Part shown: one piece after another, positions 13,635 through 23,169 of the stretch
Layout: each line of letters starts with the position of its first letter
Numbering within the stretch: the first letter of the stretch is position 1
Origin: CALFER01 sp964472395
GTDB taxonomy: Bacteria > CSSED10-310 > CALFER01
DNA length: 41,377 nt
Reading direction: 5' to 3'
Assembly (NCBI GenBank): GCA_964472395.1
Contig: CAYYMM010000023.1
Span: forward strand, 1-41,377
Translations under genes and position numbers: made by a program
Notes under the pieces: generated by a model
Databases searched by the model: none
What the model saw: only the letters and a program-made list of their open reading frames with translations
What the model was told of the DNA's origin: nothing

Positions 13635-16409
13635 ATGAACCGTTTTCTGAATCGTGCATGCACCTGGCTGATCGGGTGTGTTCTGTGCTGTGGAACTGCA
13701 TGGGCCGCCCCGACCAATCTGGTCATCATTGACCCCGGCAATCGAAGCGTGGAGGACCTGATCCGTGAAGGACACGATGTCGTTGCGGAAATCGGGACAA
13801 CCATGATGCTGTTGCGGGCTCCCGGCGATGTTCGCCCGGATGAGCTCTTACGGATAGTCCCGGACGGTTCGGACTATTTCCTTGCCGCCATGAACGATCC
13901 TTCCGCTGAGCTGATCGAAGACGGTTTCCGGATTCTGTTCGAGGATTCCGGTGTATATCTCATCGCCCTCTCCGAAAAAATCGATATGACGCGGATCACA
14001 ATGCAGCGTGTCGAGCTCAAACACCTTACCCTGCGCCCGATGAAACATCCCCGTGAAATCAGAAAACCCGTTGTGTCCCGTGATGTCATCCCCGAAATCC
14101 AGACGATGGTCTCGGAAGTGTCACTGACGAACTTCCAGGCCATCATGTATCAGCTCGTATCCTATCCGAACCGCTATTCGTGCGGCAGCGGACAGGGACC
14201 ACAGGCAGCGGCATGGATCCGCCAGGAATTCCTCGACATGGGCTACACGGATGTCCGCTATCAGGACTTCGACAACTGTTCCGACAACGTGATCGCTCGA
14301 AAACCGGGGTTGATCAATCCGGAGCGCGTATGGGTCATCGGGGCGCATTATGATTCATACGCGACAGGTACGGCTCCGGGTGCGGATGACAATGGCAGCG
14401 GCACGGCGGCGATTCTGGAAATCGCCCGGGTGATGCAGACGCGTGATTTCGAGGACACGATCGAATTCGTTCTGTACGCCAGTGAGGAACTCGGGTTGTA
14501 CGGCAGCGATGCCTATGCCGCCGAGGCTGAATCGGCGGGAGTGGATATCATCGGATCGATCGCGATCGATATGATCGGGTATCTGGAATCCGGTGATACC
14601 GCGGATATCGACATTATCGACAATACCAGTTCGAACTGGCTCGAACTCCAGACCTTCCAGGCCATCCAGGATTATGTCACCGGAACACCCTACAAGGACA
14701 GCCAGCTCCCGGGCGGCGCATCGTCCGATCATGCCTCGTTCTGGGATCACGGCTACTCGGCGATCCTTCTTTTCGAGGATTACCCGGATTACAGTCCGTA
14801 CATTCACACAGCGAATGACACGATCGACACGAGTCTGAACAACTGGCCGCTGGCAATGGCTTTCACGAAGACCGCTCTGGCCACGCTGGCAGTCGGCGCC
14901 GTCCCTGTTCCCTCGGGCATCTATATGATGAACCATGTGTTCGATGATTCCACCGGAGACAACGATGCGACGATCGATCCGGGCGAGACCATCGAGTTTG
15001 TCGTGACCGTCAAGAATAATCTCGGACAGACCGCCGAAAACGTCTCGCTGCAATTGCAATGCTCCGGGAACTGCTCCGGCGTCACGGTCACGCAGCCGAC
15101 CGCGAATCTGGGTACGCTCGCGGAAGGCGAAACCCGGAGTAATGATGCGCAACCATTCATCGTGGTTTTCAGTTCAATGATTCCGAACTGGACCGATGTC
15201 ACCTTCACCGTGAATATCTCGGCGTCCGGCCCTTACATCAATGCCGTCTCGTTCACCGAAACCGTTACGTCCGCGGTCTTTTCAAGAGAATACTTTTGGA
15301 ACATGGACACCAATCCCAACTGGACCGTCGTCGGTGGGAGCGGGAATTACCGGTTCCAGTGGGGCGTGCCGACCGGTCAGGGCGGTGAATACGGTGAACC
15401 GGATCCGACAGCCGGATATACCGGATCGAATGTGTACGGGTATAACCTGAGCGGAGATTATCCGGATTCGATGAGTGAACAAACGCTGACGACCGGTGCG
15501 ATCAACTGCTCGCACATGAACGGCACGACTCTGAATTTCCAGGCATGGCTCGGTGTCGAACAGCCGTCTTATGATCATGCCCGCGTTCAGATATCGACAA
15601 ACGGCACGACCTTTTCGACGGTCTGGGAAAACGGCTCCACACTCAACGGCGGCGCTTGGTCTCCGATGAATATCGATATCTCGGCGCAGGCCGACGGCCA
15701 ATCCTCGGTATACATCCGCTGGACGATGGGGCCGACCGATTCCGGGTGGACGTATTGCGGATGGAACATCGATGACGTGTCGGTGTGGGGTTGGACGATT
15801 CCGGGCGCAGGCACCCCCTCCCCGACGCCTCCTCCGACCGCGACACCCGCACCGGGAACTCCGACACCGACACGGACTCCCACCCAGACACTTCCAACCC
15901 ATACTCCGATTCCATCGAACACGCCCTCGAGCACACCGACGACGCCAGGCGTTCCAACCAACACGCCCGCTCCGTACACACCGACAGCAACCCCGACCGG
16001 CGATTTCACCCCTCCACCGACTTCGACGGTTACTCCTGCCATGCCGACCGGAACGCCCGCTCCGGGTCTTACGATCGATATCGTTCTGAATGCATCTGAC
16101 TATTCCGGAGGAGATCCGATGACCGTGGACGTTGATTTTGCATATTCAGGCGACGACCGGACGGCTGATTTTTATCTGCTGCTGGAGGTATACGGGAGTT
16201 ACTATTTCTACCCGTCCTGGGGACTCGAGATGGACCACCAGACCATGCAATTCGACGGCATGCAGAGTTTCAGAGTGCCGATTCTGAATTTCGTTCTGCC
16301 GACACCGTTGGGCGAAGCCGGCCCGTTTGCGTTCTATGGCGCGGTGTTCGACGCTGGCTCGTTCGATCTCGTGAGCAACGTATCGAGCGAATCCTTCAGT
16401 TTCATCTAG
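13635..16409 (+). CDS. Secreted M28 zinc aminopeptidase, multidomain with PT linker
   Basis: A 924-residue exported peptidase. After the signal peptide (cleavage near AWA-AP, residue 24) comes a roughly 115-residue N-terminal region. The M28 domain (about 150-425) has all di-zinc ligands: His238 (GAHYDS), Asp251 (ADDNGSG), Glu285 with general base Glu284 (ASEELG), Asp312 (IDMIGY) and His391 (YIHTANDT). M28 enzymes remove N-terminal amino acids from peptides. Next come a CARDB-like beta domain (about 435-555), a MAM/immune-inhibitor-A-like jelly roll (about 560-722, ending GWNIDDVSVWG), a Pro/Thr-rich linker (about 725-812) and a C-terminal beta domain with YYFYPSW that is shared with the paralogue downstream. 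AAGGAG precedes the ATG by 5 bp. Probably co-transcribed with the lipoprotein gene 18 bp downstream. Confidence 0.93.
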   Translation: MNRFLNRACTWLIGCVLCCGTAWAAPTNLVIIDPGNRSVEDLIREGHDVVAEIGTTMMLLRAPGDVRPDELLRIVPDGSDYFLAAMNDPSAELIEDGFRILFEDSGVYLIALSEKIDMTRITMQRVELKHLTLRPMKHPREIRKPVVSRDVIPEIQTMVSEVSLTNFQAIMYQLVSYPNRYSCGSGQGPQAAAWIRQEFLDMGYTDVRYQDFDNCSDNVIARKPGLINPERVWVIGAHYDSYATGTAPGADDNGSGTAAILEIARVMQTRDFEDTIEFVLYASEELGLYGSDAYAAEAESAGVDIIGSIAIDMIGYLESGDTADIDIIDNTSSNWLELQTFQAIQDYVTGTPYKDSQLPGGASSDHASFWDHGYSAILLFEDYPDYSPYIHTANDTIDTSLNNWPLAMAFTKTALATLAVGAVPVPSGIYMMNHVFDDSTGDNDATIDPGETIEFVVTVKNNLGQTAENVSLQLQCSGNCSGVTVTQPTANLGTLAEGETRSNDAQPFIVVFSSMIPNWTDVTFTVNISASGPYINAVSFTETVTSAVFSREYFWNMDTNPNWTVVGGSGNYRFQWGVPTGQGGEYGEPDPTAGYTGSNVYGYNLSGDYPDSMSEQTLTTGAINCSHMNGTTLNFQAWLGVEQPSYDHARVQISTNGTTFSTVWENGSTLNGGAWSPMNIDISAQADGQSSVYIRWTMGPTDSGWTYCGWNIDDVSVWGWTIPGAGTPSPTPPPTATPAPGTPTPTRTPTQTLPTHTPIPSNTPSSTPTTPGVPTNTPAPYTPTATPTGDFTPPPTSTVTPAMPTGTPAPGLTIDIVLNASDYSGGDPMTVDVDFAYSGDDRTADFYLLLEVYGSYYFYPSWGLEMDHQTMQFDGMQSFRVPILNFVLPTPLGEAGPFAFYGAVFDAGSFDLVSNVSSESFSFI

Positions 16410-16427
16410 ATCAGGGGGAAGGTGAGG

Positions 16428-16916
16428 ATGAAGCAATGCGCATGGATTTGTCTGATACCGTGTCTGTTCCTGGCCGGATGCGACGTGTTCGATAAAACGA
16501 ATGACGGACCGGAGTATGAAACCGAATTCTGGATGACAAATGCATCGGGAATGACGGCGGCACGATTTTCAAGTGGTGAAGACATTACATTCCACTGGCG
16601 GTTTGCCAATGTCAGCGACAAGGAAATCGTCTGGAATCAGCCCGGCACGTTTCCATACGTGAACTTCTATGTCTACATCGATAATCCGGCAGGTGAAACA
16701 TACGTCGGAAAAACGTGGCCCAACGGCGACTATCCACCGCCTCGCGAGATGAAACTGCCTCCGGGGCACGTGCTCTACTTCGAAATCAAATGGTCCGACG
16801 ATCCCTCCCATACGTCTCTGCCGATCGGGTTGTACAAGATCGTCGCGATCGAAATGATCAATCTGCCGTATCTCGGCGAGCCGCGCAATCTAGTCGAGAC
16901 GATCGTGATCGAGTAG
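16428..16916 (+). CDS. BsuPI-like lipoprotein (possible proteinase inhibitor)
   Basis: A 162-residue lipoprotein. The signal peptide ends in a lipobox LAGC with lipidated Cys18. The mature chain resembles the BsuPI (intracellular proteinase inhibitor) immunoglobulin-like fold: FSSGEDITFHWRFANVSDKE, FYVYIDNPAGE, LPPGHVLYFEIKW and LPIGLYKIVA match the ordered pattern of that family, where the latter parts carry a pro-Gly turn before the final strand. BsuPI was named for inhibition of a Bacillus protease; most homologues have no tested function. Lying between two M28 peptidase genes suggests it modulates or tethers them. The ATG at 16428 gives a proper lipoprotein signal; a GTG two codons earlier is possible. 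Confidence 0.75.
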   Translation: MKQCAWICLIPCLFLAGCDVFDKTNDGPEYETEFWMTNASGMTAARFSSGEDITFHWRFANVSDKEIVWNQPGTFPYVNFYVYIDNPAGETYVGKTWPNGDYPPPREMKLPPGHVLYFEIKWSDDPSHTSLPIGLYKIVAIEMINLPYLGEPRNLVETIVIE

Positions 16917-16964
16917 GCGTTCCGGATCCACGCGACACAGGATCCGTTGAGGGGAGAAGGTTGC

Positions 16965-19508
16965 ATGAGGCGATGGATTCCGACTGCTTGGCTCTGGTTC
17001 TGCCTGGCTGCCCCTTTGGTAACGGCCTCTCCCGGGGTCGCATGGCTGCCCCTCACCGTGACACAGGATATCGATCGGCTGCAGGCTGCCGGCCCGGTCA
17101 CATTGTGGGCGACGGACGGCTGGGCGCTGGTCGTGCCCTACGCGTTACCGGAAGCGTTGACCATTCTGGAGCCCTCCGTGGCAGCCGACTCGTTTCTCGT
17201 GGTCACCCGGCACACCCGCGATCATGCACGGATCGAGCAGATGGGCGGCGTCGGGATCGCTCCCGGCGTCTATGTTCTGGATTGTCCGCCTTCCGCCGTC
17301 CGCGCGCTGCCTGTCGACCACCAGCTCGTGCATCTCGGCGCACCCTATACCTTTCGTACCCGCTCCGCTTCAACCGATCTGCCGGCCGACTTGACGCGCG
17401 ACGACCAGATCCAGGCGATGGCGGATGCCGTCGACCCCGATGTCCTCATGGCGGATCTCGAAAACCTGGTGAGTTTCCAGACGCGCTATTCCTACTCGCA
17501 GGGATGCCGGGATGCCGCGGACTGGCTTGTTGCACAGTTCGAATCACTGGGCTGCTCTGTCGAGCGGCACCACCACACGAACGGAATGGCACCGAATATC
17601 ATCGCGGATCTGGAGGGGGTGACGGAGCCCGACCGGATCGTGATCATCTGCGGGCATTTCGACAGCACCTCGTTACAACCCGAAACGCTGGCACCGGGAG
17701 CGGATGACAACGGAACCGGATCGGCTGCGGTTCTGCAGGCCGCCCGCGTTCTGTCGGCGTATCATTTTGAACGCACGATCCGCTTCATCTGCTTTTCGGG
17801 TGAGGAACAGGGACTGTATGGGTCTCAGGCATACGCCGCATACGCCGACGACGAAGCGCTCGATGTCGAGGCCGTTTACAATTTCGACATGATCGGATAT
17901 GTCGACGTGCCCCCTGAGAATCTCGAATGCGTCGGAAACGCGGCGTCGGCTGCGATTGTCGATCATTTCATCCAGAGTGCGCAACTCTACACCGATCTTC
18001 TGGTGAATCGGCGGATCGACGGGTCGATCCAGCAATCCGATCATGCGCCGTTCTGGAGCCGCGGTTTTCCGGCATTTCTGGGAATTGAGGACAGTCCGCT
18101 CAACTACCCGCATTACCACAAGATTACCGATACCACCGATAAAATCTCATCCGGCTTTTTCTCCCAGACCACGCGCGCGGCCGTCGCCGCCGTCGCGGGA
18201 CTGGGCATCCCGATCCCCCGGAGCATCTATGTGTTCGATGCCCGTCTTGACGATTCCGGCGACCACGACGGATATCTCGATCCGAACGAATCAGCCGGAC
18301 TGATCGTGTCCATCCGGAATCATCTCGAAACGCCGTCTCAGAGCGCGACCCTCACCCTGGATTGCATCTCGGGCTGTTCGGGCATCACGATCACCGATGC
18401 CGAGGCGTTCATTCCGGAACTGCTGCCGGGTGAGGACTTCACGACGGATCCCACCGTGTTCCGTATCGAGGTTTCAGAAGACCTCCCCGAGTTTTCCCCT
18501 GTTCGTTTCCGGTTGATTCTCGATTCGGCGTCTCCGCATGCCGAACAATACGAGTTTGAGGCGATTGTGACATCGTATCGGTACGAGGAATCCGTCCATG
18601 TGTTCACGCTCGATACCGACCCGATGTGGGAGGCGGTCGGGACGGCGCTCTGGGCGTTCGGCGTGCCGCAGGGGCAGGGAGGCGATGATGAGGGGCATCG
18701 CGATCCGGTGATGGGGCACAGCGGTGTCAACGTCATCGGCACGAATCTCGAGGGCGATTATCCCGCCCGTGCGAACGGAACGATCACCTCTCAACCGATC
18801 GATTGCTCACAGATTGTCGGAACCGAGTTGCGGCTCTATAAATGGCTCAATGTCGAGCAACCCCGATACGATCAGGCGACGGTGTGGGTAGGAACAGGCG
18901 GCGCCTTCACACAGGTCTGGCAGAATCCGCGCGAATTCACCGATTTCACCTGGGACGAACTGGCTCTGGATATCTCGGCGGTGGCGGACGGGCATCCGGA
19001 TGTGCAGGTGCGGTTCGGACTGAGTGCGGATGGGGGCGATCAGTATTCCGGCTGGAACATCGACGATATCCGGATCGGTGGCATGATTCCGGGATCGCCT
19101 CTGCCGACACCCTCGCCCGCTCCGGACCCGTCACCGACTCCGATGCCGACACCGGGTGACACGGGCGTGGCGATCGGCCTGAATCGCGAGTTGTTCCGGG
19201 CTGGCGACCCGTTCGAACTGACACTGACGACCTGGAACACCTCACAGGAAGAGGGATCGCTGGCGCTGTTCCTGATTCTCGATGTCGAAGGTGCATATTG
19301 GTTCTGGCCCGGTTGGTCGACCGACCCTGGATGGGAGGGGCGTGTGATGCCGGCGGGGCAAGCGCCGGTTCAGGAGACGATTCTGAGTTTCATCTGGCCG
19401 GATGATGCCGGTACGGCGCGGGGGCTTCGGTTCTGGGCAGCGTTTACCCGTGAGACGCTCGATGGTATAGTTGGAACCTATGACATGGTCGAATGGGGTT
19501 TCGAGTAG
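16965..19508 (+). CDS. Secreted M28 zinc aminopeptidase, paralogue 2
   Basis: An 847-residue paralogue of the peptidase upstream with the same domain order. It has a signal peptide (cleavage near VTA-SP, residue 21) and an N-terminal region to about 140. The M28 domain has His221 (GHFDST), Asp237 (ADDNGTG), Glu270/Glu271 (SGEEQG), Asp298 (FDMIGY) and His375 (YHKITDT), so it should be active. A CARDB-like domain and a MAM/ImmA-like domain (ending GWNIDDIRIGG, near 707) follow, then a short Pro-rich linker (about 709-732) and the shared C-terminal domain with YWFWPGW. The linker is far shorter than in paralogue 1. GGGGAGAAGG (16951-16960) supports the ATG at 16965; an in-frame TTG six codons upstream overlaps this site and is unlikely. 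Confidence 0.92.
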   Translation: MRRWIPTAWLWFCLAAPLVTASPGVAWLPLTVTQDIDRLQAAGPVTLWATDGWALVVPYALPEALTILEPSVAADSFLVVTRHTRDHARIEQMGGVGIAPGVYVLDCPPSAVRALPVDHQLVHLGAPYTFRTRSASTDLPADLTRDDQIQAMADAVDPDVLMADLENLVSFQTRYSYSQGCRDAADWLVAQFESLGCSVERHHHTNGMAPNIIADLEGVTEPDRIVIICGHFDSTSLQPETLAPGADDNGTGSAAVLQAARVLSAYHFERTIRFICFSGEEQGLYGSQAYAAYADDEALDVEAVYNFDMIGYVDVPPENLECVGNAASAAIVDHFIQSAQLYTDLLVNRRIDGSIQQSDHAPFWSRGFPAFLGIEDSPLNYPHYHKITDTTDKISSGFFSQTTRAAVAAVAGLGIPIPRSIYVFDARLDDSGDHDGYLDPNESAGLIVSIRNHLETPSQSATLTLDCISGCSGITITDAEAFIPELLPGEDFTTDPTVFRIEVSEDLPEFSPVRFRLILDSASPHAEQYEFEAIVTSYRYEESVHVFTLDTDPMWEAVGTALWAFGVPQGQGGDDEGHRDPVMGHSGVNVIGTNLEGDYPARANGTITSQPIDCSQIVGTELRLYKWLNVEQPRYDQATVWVGTGGAFTQVWQNPREFTDFTWDELALDISAVADGHPDVQVRFGLSADGGDQYSGWNIDDIRIGGMIPGSPLPTPSPAPDPSPTPMPTPGDTGVAIGLNRELFRAGDPFELTLTTWNTSQEEGSLALFLILDVEGAYWFWPGWSTDPGWEGRVMPAGQAPVQETILSFIWPDDAGTARGLRFWAAFTRETLDGIVGTYDMVEWGFE

Positions 19509-20892
19509 GACTCTGGGGGAGGTGGCAGGCGGTTGCGGCACGGATGCGCCCGCTATTCGGTCAGGGTATTGTTCCTGGTGTTTCGAGTGGTCGGACTTTG
19601 AGCGGATTCGGCGTCGGCGGTTGCATCGCGATCGCTATCGATGCACGTTGTGCGGGCATCTGACCTCTGTGTGCATCGCCCCGGGATGTTCGGATATGGC
19701 GCGTGTCGGAAAGCGCCGGAACGATGATTTCTGTTCGGCGCATGCCGGCGAAATCGCGTCGTTTTCCGGGCTGGCACGGCGGATAACGGATCCGAGCGAG
19801 TATGAAATCCTGTATCAGAGTGATGTTGTGAATTATCGGCGCTTGTGCCGGATCGCGGCGGTGTCGGTCAGTGGGGCCGTGGCGATCGCGCCGATCGCGT
19901 TTCTGGCGGCGCCTTCGATCGGCACGGTAGTCTCAACCGCTGTCACTCGGATTGCTGGCCGATCCGCCGTTGCGCAGGGGTTGGCTCGGCTGGGGGTAGC
20001 GATGCTGGAAGCTGGCGAGACTGCTGCGGCGGCCAATGTTGCCGTAATGACGACGCTTGGGGCGGCGACGGGCGGTATTCTGAGCGGTGTGATCGCCAAC
20101 GCCTATTTCGGTGATGTGGAGGGGTTCGCGATCCGGCGATTTCATGACGGGATCGACCCGGGCATCATGGTGATCAACGGATTTCTGACCCAGGACCGGC
20201 GGCAGCCTGAGGACGTCTGGCGACCCATGCTCGAGAGGCACTATCCCGAAAACGCCTGGTATATCGTGGAATGGGAATCCAAGCGCCTCAGGGATCTCGG
20301 ACGCCTCACCGTTGCCTCGGGAGGCAACGAAGTCGTGCGTGTCGCTCTGTCGCGCTCGCTCCGCCGGGCAGCGGTCCGATCCGGGCGATCGCGCATTCAC
20401 CCCCTCCACACCCTGTTTACGATCATGGGTCTGGCGACCAACAGCTGGCATGTCGCGATGGTCAAATCGGCGCAGACCGGGGTGATTCTGGCGGATGTCC
20501 TGGCCCGGATCGATCCGCCGCGTCCGTTCACGCTCATCGGCCATTCGCTCGGCGCGCGCGTCATCATCCACGCCATGAAAGCACTCGGCGAAAACGCATC
20601 GCGCATCGTCCGGGACGTGCATCTGCTCGGAGCGGCTACGGGTGCGAGGCCTGACGAGGACTATCGGAGGATCTGCGAGTCGATCGGCGGAACCCTGCAC
20701 AATTATCATTCCTCCCGCGATCTCGTGCTCCAGGTGCTCTACTCCGCCGGTCAGTTCTTTCTCGGTAGCCCCGCCGCAGGCTGCCGACCGATCGAATCGG
20801 TATGCGCCAATCTGCTCAATCACGACGTGAGCGACTTCGTGCTGCGGCATGGTGATTTCAAACGCAAATCGGCTGATTTCTGGGTAAAGTGA
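19480..20892 (+). CDS. DUF726-like alpha/beta hydrolase with zinc-binding N-terminus
   Basis: About 470 residues. The N-terminus has a Cys-rich putative zinc module (YCSWC, CTLCGHLTSVC, APGC, FCSAH within about residues 30-90). A hydrophobic Ala/Gly-rich region (about 125-205) could form membrane helices. The C-terminal half resembles DUF726 (TMCO4-like) alpha/beta hydrolases: VINGFLTQD, YIVEWESKRLRDLG, and the nucleophile elbow GHSLGAR with Ser356, followed by DVHLLGAATG and NYHSSRDLVLQVLY, where Asp and His acids/bases would lie. Substrate unknown; lipase/esterase-like activity is an inference. The start is uncertain: ATG 19480 overlaps the upstream gene by 29 bp, while GTG 19522 directly abuts GGGGGAG. 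The zinc motif is downstream of both. Confidence 0.72.
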   Translation: MTWSNGVSSRTLGEVAGGCGTDAPAIRSGYCSWCFEWSDFERIRRRRLHRDRYRCTLCGHLTSVCIAPGCSDMARVGKRRNDDFCSAHAGEIASFSGLARRITDPSEYEILYQSDVVNYRRLCRIAAVSVSGAVAIAPIAFLAAPSIGTVVSTAVTRIAGRSAVAQGLARLGVAMLEAGETAAAANVAVMTTLGAATGGILSGVIANAYFGDVEGFAIRRFHDGIDPGIMVINGFLTQDRRQPEDVWRPMLERHYPENAWYIVEWESKRLRDLGRLTVASGGNEVVRVALSRSLRRAAVRSGRSRIHPLHTLFTIMGLATNSWHVAMVKSAQTGVILADVLARIDPPRPFTLIGHSLGARVIIHAMKALGENASRIVRDVHLLGAATGARPDEDYRRICESIGGTLHNYHSSRDLVLQVLYSAGQFFLGSPAAGCRPIESVCANLLNHDVSDFVLRHGDFKRKSADFWVK

Positions 20893-20904
20893 ATAGGAGG
20901 TCCG

Positions 20905-21750
20905 GTGATTCATCACATTTATGTCGTATCGGATGGAACGGGAAAAACCGCCCGGGAGGCGCTCCGTGCCGCACTCACGCAGTTTCCGGAAACGGAGGTG
21001 ACGATCGATGTCAAACCGGGAATCCGGACGCGCGAGGAGATCCTCGAACATGTGCAGGAAGCGAGCTCAGAGGGTGCGTTCATCATTCATACGCTCGTAT
21101 CACACGACCTCCGCGAGTATCTCCGCGAAAGTGCGAAGTTCTGTCAGATCGAGGCAATCGACCTGATGGGCCCGCTCCTCGCCCAACTCTCGGCACAGTT
21201 CTCATACAAACCAACCGAACAACCAGGACTCTTCCGCGAACTCAACAAGGCCTATTTCCAGCGGATCGAGGCCATGGAATTCGCGTTCCGGCACGACGAC
21301 GGTCAGCGCGTCGATGAACTCGACAAGGCCGAAATCGTTCTGATGGGCGTGTCGAGAACCTTCAAGACGCCTCTGAGTATCTATTTTGCGTTTAAGGGCT
21401 GGATGGTCGCCAACGTCCCGATTATCATCAATATGCCGCCCGCCGAGATCATCCGTACATTACCAAGGGGCCGTGTCATCGGACTGACGACCGACCCGTA
21501 CAATCTGGCGTCCCTCCGGAAAGTCCGGCATTCCCATCTCGGAGGCGCTACTGGTGATTACGCGGAACTCGAATATGTCCGTCAGGAGATTTTATTCGCC
21601 AACCGGTACTTCAGGGACGAGGCGAAATGTCCCGTCGTCGATGTGACGCGGAAACCGATCGAGGAGATCGCTTTCGAGATCATCACGATTTTGCGGGAAT
21701 TTACGGGGATCACGCTGGGCGGAGACCCCCTCACCCTGTTGGATCGATGA
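20905..21750 (+). CDS. ppsR: PEP synthase/PPDK regulatory protein (DUF299)
   Basis: A 281-residue bifunctional regulator that ADP-dependently phosphorylates a threonine on pyruvate,phosphate dikinase or PEP synthase, switching it off, and reverses this by Pi-dependent dephosphorylation. It has the family landmarks IYVVSDGTGKTA at the N-terminus, the P-loop-like GVSRTFKTPLSIYFA, NMPP and GLTTDP. Length is normal. The GTG start is 4 bp after AGGAGG (20895-20900). It sets the direction between glycolysis and gluconeogenesis, fitting the NAD synthetase and GapN genes downstream. The target PPDK/PEP synthase gene is not in this window, so the PPDK and PPS versions cannot be separated. Confidence 0.93.
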   Translation: MIHHIYVVSDGTGKTAREALRAALTQFPETEVTIDVKPGIRTREEILEHVQEASSEGAFIIHTLVSHDLREYLRESAKFCQIEAIDLMGPLLAQLSAQFSYKPTEQPGLFRELNKAYFQRIEAMEFAFRHDDGQRVDELDKAEIVLMGVSRTFKTPLSIYFAFKGWMVANVPIIINMPPAEIIRTLPRGRVIGLTTDPYNLASLRKVRHSHLGGATGDYAELEYVRQEILFANRYFRDEAKCPVVDVTRKPIEEIAFEIITILREFTGITLGGDPLTLLDR

Positions 21751-21796
21751 TGGGCGTTGATTCGCCTGCCTCGCTTGGGTAACATGCGGGAGCATG

Positions 21797-23158
21797 ATGG
21801 CGCGACTTGCAAAGAAAAGCTGCTTTGTCCTGATCCTGGTCCTGCTGGTGATCGGTTTTATCGAGGGCGCGGTCTGGGTGATGGTATCGATTCTGAACGG
21901 CAGGACGATGTCTCTGCAGACATTATCGGCTGAACGCGCATCCATTGCGGCGACCCGCATGGAATCAAAATCGGATGACAGCGAACCGGAATCGACTCAT
22001 GAAGAGGGACCGGGTAGCACGAAGACGGTAACTGTTGCGGATGCACTTCACCCGTTTCTCGGATTCGTCCATAATCCGAAAAAAATGCCGCATGTGAATC
22101 CGATCGGATTTTGGCAGAGTTCCATGGATCTGCCCGTTCGGGACCCCGGGTCTGTCATCGTCGGTATCTTCGGCGGTTCGTTTGCCGAAGGTGTTTCGGT
22201 GAAGGGGTGGCATGCCCTCGAGCAGCGCCTGACGGCGATCCCCGAGTTTTCCGGCAGGCAGGTCCGGCCGTTCTGTTATGCGCTCGGAGGCTACAAACAA
22301 CCCCAGCAACTCATGACTCTCGCGTGGTTACTGGTCAATACAGCCCGATTCGATATCGTGATCTGTGTCGACGGTTTCAACGAAGTCGCTCTGCCTCCGG
22401 CTGAGAACATTCCCAAGGGCATCAACCCGTTTTATCCCCGGAACTGGGCCTTGCTGACTGGGAATATCGACCGGGAGTCACTCATTATTGCCGGTGAAAT
22501 CGCAGTCCTGAAGCAGCAAAGGGCGGACTGGGCGAACCGTTTCAACAAAAAGCCTCTCGCCCTGAGTCCTTCCATGAACACGCTCTGGGATTTCTTCGAT
22601 CAACGGTTCGAGGAGCAGATTTCGGAGCTGACCGTCCGATACGATATGACCGGACCGATCGAACCGGATGAGGTGCCGTACGATTTGACCGGACAATCGG
22701 TGAGGTACGATTCGGAGGAGGCGATGTACGCGGATCTGGCATGTTTCTGGGCGGATTGCTCAATTCAAATGGCTCGCCTGTGCGAAGCCAACGGAATCCG
22801 TTTCTTTCACTTTCTTCAACCGAATCAGTATCTCGAAGGCAGTAAAGTGATCGGCGACGCGGAACGCCGGGTTGCGATCAAAGAAAACCACCTCTACAAA
22901 CCAGGAGTCGAAAAGGGATACCCTCACCTGATCGAACAGGGGCGGCGGCTGGTGGCTGAAGGCATCTGGCACGCCGATCTCAGCGCCGTGTTCACAGGGA
23001 TCGAAACGCCCTACTATGTCGACGACTGCTGCCATCTCAATGATGAGGGGTACACCGTCATCGGCGAGGTGATCGGCCGATTTATCGAGCAGCTCACGGC
23101 GGCACGGCGGCGTCACGATCCGACCATCCCGGTTCCGTTCACTGCGGCTGAGCTGTAA
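21797..23158 (+). CDS. Membrane-anchored SGNH/GDSL-like hydrolase
   Basis: About 453 residues. One N-terminal transmembrane helix (about 8-32) is followed by a charged linker and a probably periplasmic domain. IVGIFGGSFAEGV (Ser128 as candidate nucleophile) resembles SGNH block I, CVDGFNEV the block III region, and YVDDCCHLNDEGY the block V DxxH (Asp409/Asp410 and His413). SGNH proteins of this layout remove or add O-acyl groups on polysaccharides or peptidoglycan; here the substrate is unknown. GGGAG at 21788-21792 fits the second of two adjacent ATGs (21797) better than the first (21794). The stop codon is part of the ribosome site of the next gene. Confidence 0.65.
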   Translation: MARLAKKSCFVLILVLLVIGFIEGAVWVMVSILNGRTMSLQTLSAERASIAATRMESKSDDSEPESTHEEGPGSTKTVTVADALHPFLGFVHNPKKMPHVNPIGFWQSSMDLPVRDPGSVIVGIFGGSFAEGVSVKGWHALEQRLTAIPEFSGRQVRPFCYALGGYKQPQQLMTLAWLLVNTARFDIVICVDGFNEVALPPAENIPKGINPFYPRNWALLTGNIDRESLIIAGEIAVLKQQRADWANRFNKKPLALSPSMNTLWDFFDQRFEEQISELTVRYDMTGPIEPDEVPYDLTGQSVRYDSEEAMYADLACFWADCSIQMARLCEANGIRFFHFLQPNQYLEGSKVIGDAERRVAIKENHLYKPGVEKGYPHLIEQGRRLVAEGIWHADLSAVFTGIETPYYVDDCCHLNDEGYTVIGEVIGRFIEQLTAARRRHDPTIPVPFTAAEL

Positions 23159-23169
23159 GGAGACCACTC

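Noticed and set aside
19933..21051. Long minus-strand reading frame (372 codons) opposite the DUF726-like and ppsR genes
   Set aside because: It crosses two well-supported plus-strand genes and its translation has no recognisable motif.
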